A stretch of DNA of 5,329 bases, from the NCBI GenBank assembly GCA_029977305.1, contig JAPOLF010000143.1:1-5329 (forward strand), written 5' to 3'. Both the position numbers and the translations under genes were made by a program. Source of the stretch: a bacterium (lineage in GTDB: Bacteria; Chloroflexota; Chloroflexia; Thermomicrobiales; UBA6265). The stretch's first letter is position 1; each line of letters opens with the position of its first letter. The notes under the pieces were generated by a model. The model was not told the origin of the DNA. It did not search any database and saw only the letters and a list, made by a program, of their open reading frames with translations. This document shows, piece by piece, positions 1 to 4,681 of this stretch.

Positions 1-1
1 G

Positions 2-484
2 AAAGAGGCCAAGAACAGCCTCGGCGGGGTCGTCGAGGTGCGGGCGACGGGGGTGCCGGTGGGGTTGGGTGATCCGACCTTCGACAAACTCGACGCCCTG
101 ATCGGGATGGCCATGCTCTCGATCCCGGCAACGAAAGGGGTTGAGATCGGCGACGGCTTTGCCTCCGCACGCTCCACCGGGATCGAGAACAACGACGGCT
201 TCACGATGCAGGACGGCGTGGTGCGGGCGGTCTCGAATCGGGCGGGCGGGATGCTCGGTGGCATCTCGACCGGAGAAGAAATCGTGGTCCGGGTGGCGGT
301 GAAGCCGACGTCATCGGTCGCCCAAGATCAACAGACCGTGGACACCGCTGGTCAGCCGCGGACGATCCTCGTCGAGGGGCGGCACGATCCTTCGGTGGTG
401 CCGCGAGCGGTGCCGGTAGCGGAGGCCATGCTGGCATTGGTGCTGGCGGACTTGGTGCTGGTCAATCGCGCGGCGCGCATCTGA
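2..484 (+). CDS. aroC: Chorismate synthase, C-terminal part (5' end outside window)
   Basis: Chorismate synthase makes chorismate from 5-enolpyruvylshikimate-3-phosphate by a trans-1,4 elimination that needs reduced FMN. It is the last step of the shikimate pathway and cytoplasmic. The frame is open from base 2 and gives the last 160 residues of a protein usually near 360-400 residues. Visible family motifs, in order: NSLGGVVEV, GVPVGLGDPTFDKLDA, SIPATKGVEIGDGF, ENNDGF, NRAGGMLGGISTGEEIVVRVAVKPT, and near 379-430 RHDPSVVPRAVPVAEAM. The last fits the classical chorismate synthase signature R-[SH]-D-P-[CSAV]-x4-A-x-P-V-x-E-A-M, with Ser where many homologues have Cys. The GTG at 38 is internal, not a start, because conserved residues precede it. 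The stop is TGA at 482-484, 5 nt before the convergent methyltransferase stop. Identification is very secure; no sign of damage. Confidence 0.96.
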   Translation, partial: KEAKNSLGGVVEVRATGVPVGLGDPTFDKLDALIGMAMLSIPATKGVEIGDGFASARSTGIENNDGFTMQDGVVRAVSNRAGGMLGGISTGEEIVVRVAVKPTSSVAQDQQTVDTAGQPRTILVEGRHDPSVVPRAVPVAEAMLALVLADLVLVNRAARI

Positions 485-497
485 TCGGATCAGCGCG
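476..497. terminator. Possible weak bidirectional terminator hairpin at convergent stops
   Basis: The 13-nt palindrome CTGATCGGATCAG (481-493) contains the aroC stop on the + strand and the methyltransferase stop on the - strand. Five pairs (CTGAT/ATCAG) can close a CGG loop. A short GC flank (GCG at 475-477 against CGC at 494-496) could extend the stem across a 3-nt bulge. There is no T-tract on either strand, so a role in termination is a guess from position. Confidence 0.25.
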
Positions 498-1278
498 GCT
501 CGGCGGTCACCAAGAGGCGATCACTGTCGTCCTCGTAGGGATCGAGATCGTAGCTGCCGTAGATCTGCACATCGCCGAACCCTGCGAGTTCGAGCATCAA
601 TTCGAGTTCGCCACGCGTGAGATAGCGCATCACGAATGACGTGCGCACGCGGCGGAGCGCGCCGTCCGGAGCAATCAGGTCGTACCAGAGATCGGTCTCA
701 ATGCGTTGTTCGGAAGCGATGACGCGGCGGGTGCTGAATTTGTCGACGACGGAGCGATCGTCGAGGGTCCAGGTGCCCTCATGGATGATCTGCCGGTCGA
801 ACCCCTGCAGGCGACTCGGCGCGGGGTTGAGGAGATCGATCACCAATTGCCCGCGAGGATCGAGGACGCGGCGCGATTCGCGCAGGATCGCGCGCTGGGC
901 GGCCTGGGTGTCGGCGTGCATGAGGCCGTTGAGGGTGATCAGGACCGTGCCGATGGTGCCGGAGGCGATGGGGCTGAGGTCGGCCATGTTCGCCTGCACG
1001 AGGGTGACCAGATGCCCAAGTTCGGCCTCTGCGACGGCATCGCGGGCCACGTCAAGCATCACCTTTGAGAGATCGACCCCGGTGATGCGGAACCCGGCTT
1101 CGGCCACCGGCAGGAGAATGCGCCCGGTGCCGCAGCCCAGTTCGAGCACGGGATCACCGACCGATTCCACCGTCTGCAGGTAGAAGGGGATGTCTTCTTC
1201 ATACTCGGCGTGCTCGATGTCATACAGAGGCTGGATCGTGGCGTACGGATCAGTGGTCGCGGAGTCGGGTATCCCCAT
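490..1278 (-). CDS. Class I SAM-dependent methyltransferase, substrate unknown
   Basis: This is a 262-residue cytoplasmic protein with a Rossmann-type methyltransferase core. Motif I is VLELGCGTGR at about residues 44-53, which binds S-adenosylmethionine. The acidic residue ending strand 2 is D69 in ITGVDLS; a further acidic residue is D100 in VQANMADL; the strand-4 region is TVLITLNGLMHA at about 111-122. The N-terminus (PLYDIEHAEYEEDIPFYL) resembles the cap seen before the core in many small-molecule methyltransferases; the C-terminal half is a beta-rich region ending SYDLDPYEDDSDRLLVTAEPR. The start is ATG at 1278, two nt after the TGA of the upstream gene. No Shine-Dalgarno sequence is visible, so translation is probably coupled to that gene. 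A longer frame to 1353 exists but only reads the upstream gene out of frame. It is last in the three-gene cluster. Methyltransferase identity is secure; the acceptor cannot be told. Confidence 0.93.
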   Translation of the reverse strand: MGIPDSATTDPYATIQPLYDIEHAEYEEDIPFYLQTVESVGDPVLELGCGTGRILLPVAEAGFRITGVDLSKVMLDVARDAVAEAELGHLVTLVQANMADLSPIASGTIGTVLITLNGLMHADTQAAQRAILRESRRVLDPRGQLVIDLLNPAPSRLQGFDRQIIHEGTWTLDDRSVVDKFSTRRVIASEQRIETDLWYDLIAPDGALRRVRTSFVMRYLTRGELELMLELAGFGDVQIYGSYDLDPYEDDSDRLLVTAEPR

Positions 1279-1280
1279 GA

Positions 1281-1955
1281 TCAGTACCACGCTTCGGCGA
1301 CGGCGATGAACGTGGTGGCAAGGGCGCCCCGCTCGAGGTAATGGACGTGCCACTGCGGGTCCGCCACAAGCGGGTCGCCGATGAGAACGCCGCCGTCATC
1401 ACACGAGTAGTTGGCCCTCATGCCAGCGAGGCCGTAGGTTGCGCCGGTCATCGCCGAGCAGGTGACGCCATTGGCGAGAACGACAGCCCACGGATTCGAT
1501 TCCTCGATGGGGAGCAAGTCGGGTTCGATCAGGGATGGGTCGAACTTCTGGAGGAGGGTCAGCAGCGAGACGTCAGAGGTGAACGGGTCTCGCATGCAGG
1601 CGAGCGGCGATGTCAGGTCAGCTGGCGCGGCGAAGGGCGATTGAAAGCACGGGTCGAGCACGCCCCCACCCTCGACAACGCAGCGGCGGGCATCGGGTCG
1701 GCCGGGATCGGCAATTGATGGCATATCGCAGGTGCCGGCGACGCGCTCGAGGACAGAGAGCGAGGTGTGGAGTCCGGTTTGTCCCAGCGGGAGCATCAGG
1801 TGGACGACGGTTTCCGTGGGGGCTTCAGGGATGGGCGTTGCGGCGGCCGGGGTTGCCGCGGTGGGGGTTTCCTGCCGGGCGGCGACACTCGGCGCCGCGA
1901 GCACCGCGAGGAGAACCACGAGCACCACAAGACGTCGCATGAGCATCACCTGCAC
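1281..1955 (-). CDS. Exported protein of unknown function, Thr/Ala/Pro linker and six cysteines
   Basis: Not recognised with confidence. The 224-residue product begins with a Sec-type signal peptide: two arginines at 7-8, a hydrophobic run of Leu/Val/Ala to about residue 21, and cleavage likely after the Ala pair at 25-26 (APSVAA, then RQE). No lipobox cysteine follows. A low-complexity Thr/Ala/Pro spacer covers about 30-46, then a folded domain with six cysteines, suggesting three disulfides. Landmarks are LDPCFQSPF, NPWAVVLANGVTC, MRANYSCDDGG, WHVHYLERG and a terminal AEAWY. From memory this order (PWA..LANG..C, Y.C, W.V.Y, AWY at the end) recalls uncharacterised secreted proteins of actinobacteria; treat as inference. 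Start: GGAGG at 1961-1965 is 5 nt from GTG 1955, the same spacing as in the gene upstream. ATG 1946 (14 nt away) and ATG 1940 are alternatives. The longer open frame to 2348 is antisense/out-of-frame noise over the previous gene. Confidence 0.8.
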   Translation of the reverse strand: MQVMLMRRLVVLVVLLAVLAAPSVAARQETPTAATPAAATPIPEAPTETVVHLMLPLGQTGLHTSLSVLERVAGTCDMPSIADPGRPDARRCVVEGGGVLDPCFQSPFAAPADLTSPLACMRDPFTSDVSLLTLLQKFDPSLIEPDLLPIEESNPWAVVLANGVTCSAMTGATYGLAGMRANYSCDDGGVLIGDPLVADPQWHVHYLERGALATTFIAVAEAWY

Positions 1956-1960
1956 CCCAA

Positions 1961-1965
1961 CCTCC
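1961..1965 (-). promoter_or_regulatory. Shine-Dalgarno site of the exported protein
   Basis: On the - strand this reads GGAGG. It is 5 nt from GTG at 1955, 11 nt from GTG 1949, 14 nt from ATG 1946 and 20 nt from ATG 1940. Spacing favours the GTG at 1955 and argues against the first ATG pair that an automated caller might choose. Confidence 0.6.
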
Positions 1966-1984
1966 GGGGAGATAGCGCGTCGGG

Positions 1985-2860
1985 TCACCAGAGCGGGCCG
2001 CAGACCGCGTCGAAGCAGAAGAGATCGCCACAGCATCCGCTGTCGCTGCTGCAGTATGCGCCCTCCGGGCTGCAGCAGTTCTTGCCGCCATCGGAGGAGA
2101 TGCCATTGGTCGCACAGACGCGGGCCCCGCAGCACTCCTGATCGTTGGTGCACGTGGAGGATTCGGTGAGGCAACAGATGGTGGCGCCGCCGGAACCGGA
2201 GTTGTCGGCGCAGATGGCGGGACCGAGGGATTGGCTGCACTGCTCGTCGGAACTGCACGGGTCGCCGGGCGCGAAGTCGTCCCCGGCGGCATCTGTCGCG
2301 GTGGCACCACCGCAGAAGCCGGCGTCGCAGGTGGCGATGCCACAGCAATGGCTTGAGATGGAGCAGGCACTACCGGCCTCGAGACAACAGTTCAGCGGGC
2401 CGTCCTCTGCTTGCATGTTGTCGCCACAGATCACGCTGCCGCTGGCGACCGTGACGCACTCCTCAGTGGTCGAGCAGGCCGCGCCGAGGGGGAGGGTTCC
2501 TGCGCTGCCGGTGACTGGAGTATTGCCGGGAATGGATGGGCCGTTCTCGATGCAGGAACCGTTCACGCAATCGAGGGTTCCGCAGCAATGACGATGCTCG
2601 CCGCATGCGCCGCCCTCGACGCGACAGCAGTTGAGGGGACCGTCTTCGGCCAGCATGTTGTCGGCGCAGACGAGGAGACCACCGGATTGGTCGCACTGGG
2701 CGGTGGCGGTGCAGGGTTCCCCGGGACCGAGGAGGCTTTGCGCACGAGTTCGCTGCGGGCGGATGCCGAGGAGACTGATCAGGACACCGATGGTCAACGG
2801 GCGGCGTGCCATCGGGAGGCCCAGACTGCGCACCAGCGCATCAAATCGTTGGCTGTCCAC
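1985..2860 (-). CDS. Exported cysteine-rich modular protein (35 Cys)
   Basis: A 291-residue protein of unknown function. The N-terminus (residues 1-14, DSQRFDALVRSLG) precedes Arg19-Arg20, a hydrophobic stretch at about 22-33 and a likely cleavage site TRA|QS at 40-41. This looks like a Tat-type signal, although the residue before the arginines is Ala rather than Ser/Thr. Residues 50 to the end hold 35 cysteines in seven modules, order A-B-A-B-A-A-B. Module A is C-x5-C-x8/9-C-x11/12-CC (one copy has CC-x4); module B is C-x5-CC-x4-C-x4-C. The A modules share a C-[AG]-D-N core, and two share DNM-x-AEDGPLNCC. Each module's spacing resembles small disulfide-knot folds, so an extracellular structural or binding role is inferred. 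The GTG start at 2860 is set by AAAGGAG 5 nt upstream; everything further upstream in the frame is antisense to smpB. It is first in the - strand cluster, 29 nt before the next gene. Confidence 0.88.
   Translation of the reverse strand: MDSQRFDALVRSLGLPMARRPLTIGVLISLLGIRPQRTRAQSLLGPGEPCTATAQCDQSGGLLVCADNMLAEDGPLNCCRVEGGACGEHRHCCGTLDCVNGSCIENGPSIPGNTPVTGSAGTLPLGAACSTTEECVTVASGSVICGDNMQAEDGPLNCCLEAGSACSISSHCCGIATCDAGFCGGATATDAAGDDFAPGDPCSSDEQCSQSLGPAICADNSGSGGATICCLTESSTCTNDQECCGARVCATNGISSDGGKNCCSPEGAYCSSDSGCCGDLFCFDAVCGPLW
2383..2430 (-). repeat. Internal coding repeat, copy 2 (240-nt period)
   Basis: Encodes the CGDNMQAEDGPLNCC segment. Aligned without gaps to 2623-2670, about 39 of 50 bases match when the copies are extended by two bases. 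The spacing is exactly 240 nt, or 80 codons, which marks duplication of an A-B module pair inside the cysteine-rich gene. Confidence 0.75.
2623..2670 (-). repeat. Internal coding repeat, copy 1 (240-nt period)
   Basis: Encodes CADNMLAEDGPLNCC, the first copy in reading order of the repeat at 2383-2430. Many differences are at third codon positions, so the protein pattern is better kept than the DNA. This points to an old duplication under selection rather than a recent one. Confidence 0.75.
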
Positions 2861-2865
2861 TGCGG

Positions 2866-2872
2866 CTCCTTT
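2866..2872 (-). promoter_or_regulatory. Shine-Dalgarno site fixing the GTG start of the cysteine-rich gene
   Basis: Reads AAAGGAG on the - strand, 5 nt before GTG 2860. It is the strongest ribosome binding site in the window and shows that the long upstream open frame is not translated as part of this gene. Confidence 0.8.
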
Positions 2873-2919
2873 CGCCCGGCTCGCGCCATGCACGCATGAC
2901 CGCGATTCGCCCTCGGTGA

Positions 2920-2949
2920 AGGATAGTTTCGTGTACGTACATGATGCAA
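2920..2949 (-). promoter_or_regulatory. Candidate promoter of the three-gene cluster with a central palindrome
   Basis: On the - strand a TTGCAT (2944-2949) lies 18 nt before TATCCT (2920-2925). This is a loose sigma-70-like pair that would start RNA near 2912 and leave a leader of about 50 nt before GTG 2860. The spacer holds the perfect 10-nt palindrome TGTACGTACA at 2932-2941, a plausible small operator. The remaining intergenic bases from 2873 to 2911 include the short inverted repeat ATGC-AC-GCAT at 2888-2897. Hexamer matches are only moderate. Confidence 0.3.
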
Positions 2950-2974
2950 CGGGTCTGGGGGAAGGCTGCCCGCC

Positions 2975-2980
2975 TATACT
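2975..2980 (+). promoter_or_regulatory. Candidate -10 box of smpB giving a leaderless mRNA
   Basis: TATACT lies 6 nt before the ATG at 2987, so transcription would be expected to begin at or next to that codon. No convincing -35 box is seen 16-18 nt upstream, and there is no Shine-Dalgarno sequence before the ATG. The same hexamer precedes the tRNA gene at 4443. Confidence 0.5.
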
Positions 2981-2986
2981 TCGGGC

Positions 2987-3481
2987 ATGATGGCGAAACC
3001 AGCACCAACAACCACGCGCGAGCCGCGCAAAGCAGACCGAGTGGTGGCGACGAACCGCAAGGCGTTCCACGAGTACTTCGTGCTCGAGACGATCGAGGCG
3101 GGGATCGTGCTGACCGGGACGGAGATCAAGTCGATCCGCGAGGGGAAGGCGACCTTGACCGAGGCGTATGCCCGGATCGAGCATGGAGAGCTGTGGTTGA
3201 TCGGGATGCACATCTCGCCCTACACGCATGGGAACCGCAGCAATCACGATCCGGATCGGCCGCGGAAACTGCTGGTGCGTAAACGGGAGATCGAGAAGGT
3301 CCGTGAGCAGATCGAGCAGAAGGGGCTGACGCTGGTGCCGCTCCGGCTGCAGATGAAGCACGGCTTGGCGAAGATCGAATTGGGGATCGTCAAAGGCAAG
3401 AAGTTGCACGACAAGCGCGATGCGATCGCCGAACGGGACACCCAACGGGAACTTGCACGGGCTCTGCGCGGGCGGGAGTGA
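2987..3481 (+). CDS. smpB: SsrA-binding protein SmpB
   Basis: SmpB binds tmRNA, mimics the anticodon arm of a tRNA and brings tmRNA to stalled ribosomes for trans-translation. The 164-residue product is full length for the family. The OB-fold core starts at NRKAFHEYF (23-31), followed by ETIEAGIVLTGTEIKSIR (34-51) with the conserved Gly and Glu-Ile-Lys-Ser, then HISPYTHGN, RPRKLLV and the GLAKIELGIVKGKK strand. The basic tail KLHDKRDAIAERD (about 140-151) is the part that enters the decoding channel and mRNA path. Residues 1-20 are a loose Lys/Arg/Pro/Thr-rich extension. The start is one of the paired ATGs at 2987 or 2990; the first is chosen because a TATACT box places the transcript start there. 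The Dabb gene follows after one nucleotide. The ssrA RNA partner is not in this window. Confidence 0.97.
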   Translation: MMAKPAPTTTREPRKADRVVATNRKAFHEYFVLETIEAGIVLTGTEIKSIREGKATLTEAYARIEHGELWLIGMHISPYTHGNRSNHDPDRPRKLLVRKREIEKVREQIEQKGLTLVPLRLQMKHGLAKIELGIVKGKKLHDKRDAIAERDTQRELARALRGRE

Positions 3482-3482
3482 G

Positions 3483-3779
3483 ATGGTCGAGCATGTGGTG
3501 TTGTTGAAGCCGAAAGCTGTCGTCACCGATGCGGCGATCGCGGATCTTTGGTCGGGGATCAACGGATTGGCCACGGTGATCCCGGGCATCACGGAGATTC
3601 AGGTCGGCGTGAACGGCAGCCCGGAGGGGTTGGATCGCGGCTTCACGCTGGGGTTCATCGTGCGGTTCGTGGATGAGGCGGCGCGCGATGCGTACCTCCC
3701 CCACCCTGCGCATCAGGCAGTGGTGCCGCTGGTGCTGGCGGTGGCCGACGAGGTGCTGGTGTTCGACCTGGCGCACTGA
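3483..3779 (+). CDS. Dabb (stress-responsive A/B barrel) domain protein
   Basis: A 98-residue protein that is a single dimeric alpha/beta-barrel (Dabb) domain. Seen: the opening strand with the family histidine (EHVVLLKPKA), GLATVIPGITEIQVGVN at about 28-45, the strand GFTLGFIVRFVDE, and the signature DAYLPHPAHQAVVPLVLAVADEVLVFDL near the C-terminus. Length equals one domain. Family members form dimers and range from plant stress proteins to bacterial enzymes of ring cleavage or cyclisation, so no reaction can be named. The ATG at 3483 is 1 nt after the smpB stop, with GGAG at 3475-3478 inside the smpB 3' end, which implies co-transcription and probably coupled translation. An upstream ATG at 3420 lies inside smpB and has no family sequence after it, so it is rejected. 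The stop at 3777-3779 is followed by a hairpin. Confidence 0.9.
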   Translation: MVEHVVLLKPKAVVTDAAIADLWSGINGLATVIPGITEIQVGVNGSPEGLDRGFTLGFIVRFVDEAARDAYLPHPAHQAVVPLVLAVADEVLVFDLAH

Positions 3780-3793
3780 GCATCGGGCCGCAC

Positions 3794-3825
3794 GGGACCG
3801 GAGATTCAGTCTCAGGCGCGGTCCC
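3794..3825. terminator. Hairpin between convergent genes, probable bidirectional terminator
   Basis: GGGACCG (3794-3800) pairs perfectly with CGGTCCC (3819-3825). Directly inside, GAGA (3801-3804) pairs with TCTC (3810-3813) around a TTCAG loop, leaving AGGCG (3814-3818) as a bulge. That is 11 pairs in total. It begins 14 nt after the Dabb stop and covers the last codons and stop of the membrane protein on the other strand. Only CCCTT follows on the + strand, so it is not a textbook T-tract terminator. Position between two converging genes supports the role. Confidence 0.5.
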
Positions 3826-4351
3826 CCTTGCGATTCAGCCACCAGTGGACGATGACGCCTCCGAGCGCGGCAGCGACGATCATCGAGAGCGGGACGGCGG
3901 CGGCGGTCGGCGGCGGATCGGTGCGCACGGCGCGCGTGCCACCGGAGGCGATGACGCGACCGAGGGCGATCACGATGTGCAGCGGGAAATAGAGCGCAGG
4001 GACGAGGAACGCCCAGCGGAGGCCATCGGCGCCGGCGATCCAGGTCACCACAGCCCCGGCGAGGAGGAAGAGCGGGATGGTCTCGCGGTACTCACCGGGG
4101 CGGATGGCGCCGGCATAGAGCAAGGCGAAGGCAAGGGAAACGGCGAGGATGAGCCATCGCTTGGGCTGACTCCAGAGGGCGCCGAGCATCCAGGCGGCGG
4201 AGGCGATCCAAAGGATGCCGCCAATGCCGTTCAGCGGCCGGGCCAGCGGTGCGCCGGCAAGGATGGAGATCGCGACGATGACGCCTGCGATCAGCAGGAG
4301 CAACTGGGGAGATCCCGGCAGACGGGACGAGGACGCGGCAGTTGCGGACAC
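3812..4351 (-). CDS. Small integral membrane protein of unknown function, about six TM segments
   Basis: Not recognised. The 179-residue product is strongly hydrophobic, with likely membrane spans at about 16-34, 43-60, 66-83, 91-107, 112-130 and 153-171. A proline-rich loop with several arginines (TRAVRTDPPPT, 139-149) separates the last two spans. The tail NRKGDRA is basic, which by the positive-inside rule suggests a cytoplasmic C-terminus and, with six spans, a cytoplasmic N-terminus. No catalytic motif, signal peptide or transporter signature is seen. The start is GTG 4351, supported by AAAGG at 4359-4363, 7 nt away; the frame runs on to 4465 but the extra 38 residues are arginine/proline-rich and overlap the promoter region. 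It stands alone on this strand: the next - strand gene to its right ends at 4682, beyond the tRNA. Confidence 0.78.
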   Translation of the reverse strand: MSATAASSSRLPGSPQLLLLIAGVIVAISILAGAPLARPLNGIGGILWIASAAWMLGALWSQPKRWLILAVSLAFALLYAGAIRPGEYRETIPLFLLAGAVVTWIAGADGLRWAFLVPALYFPLHIVIALGRVIASGGTRAVRTDPPPTAAAVPLSMIVAAALGGVIVHWWLNRKGDRA

Positions 4352-4387
4352 GGGGAGGCCTTTCCGGTCGACGATGGTTCGCGATGA

Positions 4388-4417
4388 ACGGTAGGGGGTG
4401 GGGCGTGGGGGCGTCAA
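4388..4417 (-). promoter_or_regulatory. Candidate promoter of the membrane protein gene
   Basis: On the - strand TTGACG (4412-4417) is 18 nt from TACCGT (4388-4393). The -35 box matches five of six consensus bases; the -10 box keeps only the TA....T pattern. The predicted start near 4381 leaves a leader of about 30 nt to GTG 4351. The spacer is almost pure C on the coding strand. Confidence 0.4.
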
Positions 4418-4442
4418 CCGGAAGTGAGCGTGGCCGCGCTGG

Positions 4443-4448
4443 TATACT
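4443..4448 (+). promoter_or_regulatory. Candidate -10 box of the tRNA-Arg gene
   Basis: TATACT ends 19 nt before the first base of the tRNA, giving a predicted 5' leader of roughly 13 nt for RNase P to remove. It is identical to the hexamer before smpB. A clear -35 box is not seen. Confidence 0.45.
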
Positions 4449-4467
4449 CGTCTGAGAGCGCGCACAT

Positions 4468-4540
4468 GCCCTCGTAGCTCAATGGATAGAGCGCTTGGCT
4501 TCGAACCAAGAGGTTGGGGGTTCGATCCCCTCCGAGGGTA
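4468..4540 (+). tRNA. tRNA-Arg, anticodon TCG
   Basis: All parts of the cloverleaf can be read. Acceptor arm GCCCTCG/CGAGGGT; T8-A9; D stem GCTC/GAGC around AATGGATA; anticodon stem CTTGG/CCAAG with loop CTTCGAA, so anticodon TCG; variable loop AGGTT; T stem GGGGG/CCCTC with one G-T pair around TTCGATC; discriminator A73 at 4540. The anticodon reads CGA and probably CGG by wobble. The first acceptor pair is G1-T72 rather than G-C. The bases after A73 are CCCA rather than CCA, so the CCA end is probably added by the tRNA nucleotidyltransferase. Confidence 0.96.
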
Positions 4541-4681
4541 CCCAACGTTTCACCTACACCACCAATCAGCGCAGGTTTGGATGCCTCCCCCATTGAACGT
4601 GCGGGGTCAGCGCTGTGCGCTCGCCATGCTCCGCTCATGGATCTCGCAGCTAGGACTCGGCATTCGCCATTCTGACGAGCG
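4541..4681. other. Intergenic stretch between tRNA-Arg and the propeller gene
   Basis: 141 bases without a gene I can support. It holds a 5-bp hairpin AGCGC-TGT-GCGCT at 4609-4621 with no T-tract. No duplicate of the tRNA 3' end is present, so no attachment site is indicated. Confidence 0.5.

Noticed and set aside
641..1183. + strand frames opposite the methyltransferase (641-1183 and 706-1068)
   Set aside because: They overlap a gene with clear SAM-binding motifs on the other strand and show no protein family features.
1956..2348. N-terminal extension of the exported protein frame to 2348
   Set aside because: The residues are an arginine-rich out-of-frame reading of the cysteine-rich gene, and the signal peptide begins only near 1946.
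2411..2899. Long + strand open frames opposite the cysteine-rich gene (2145-2591 and 2411-2899)
   Set aside because: They are frame shadows of a GC-rich gene on the other strand: no recognisable domain and no ribosome binding site that I can see.
2861..3592. Upstream extension of the cysteine-rich frame to 3592
   Set aside because: It is antisense to smpB and the Dabb start, lacks any family pattern, and the AAAGGAG site places the true start at GTG 2860.
3845..4387. 180-codon + strand frame rich in Glu/Gly/Asp opposite the membrane protein
   Set aside because: Its Glu/Gly/Asp-rich composition is what antisense reading of a hydrophobic Ala/Leu/Ile gene in GC-rich DNA gives; the - strand frame has a coherent membrane topology and a Shine-Dalgarno site.
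4609..4621. Hairpin AGCGC-TGT-GCGCT downstream of the tRNA as a terminator
   Set aside because: Only five pairs, a 3-nt loop, no T-tract and about 70 nt from the tRNA end; too weak to call.
4520..4681. tRNA 3' end as an integration (att) site
   Set aside because: No second copy of the tRNA 3' end and no integrase lie in the window.
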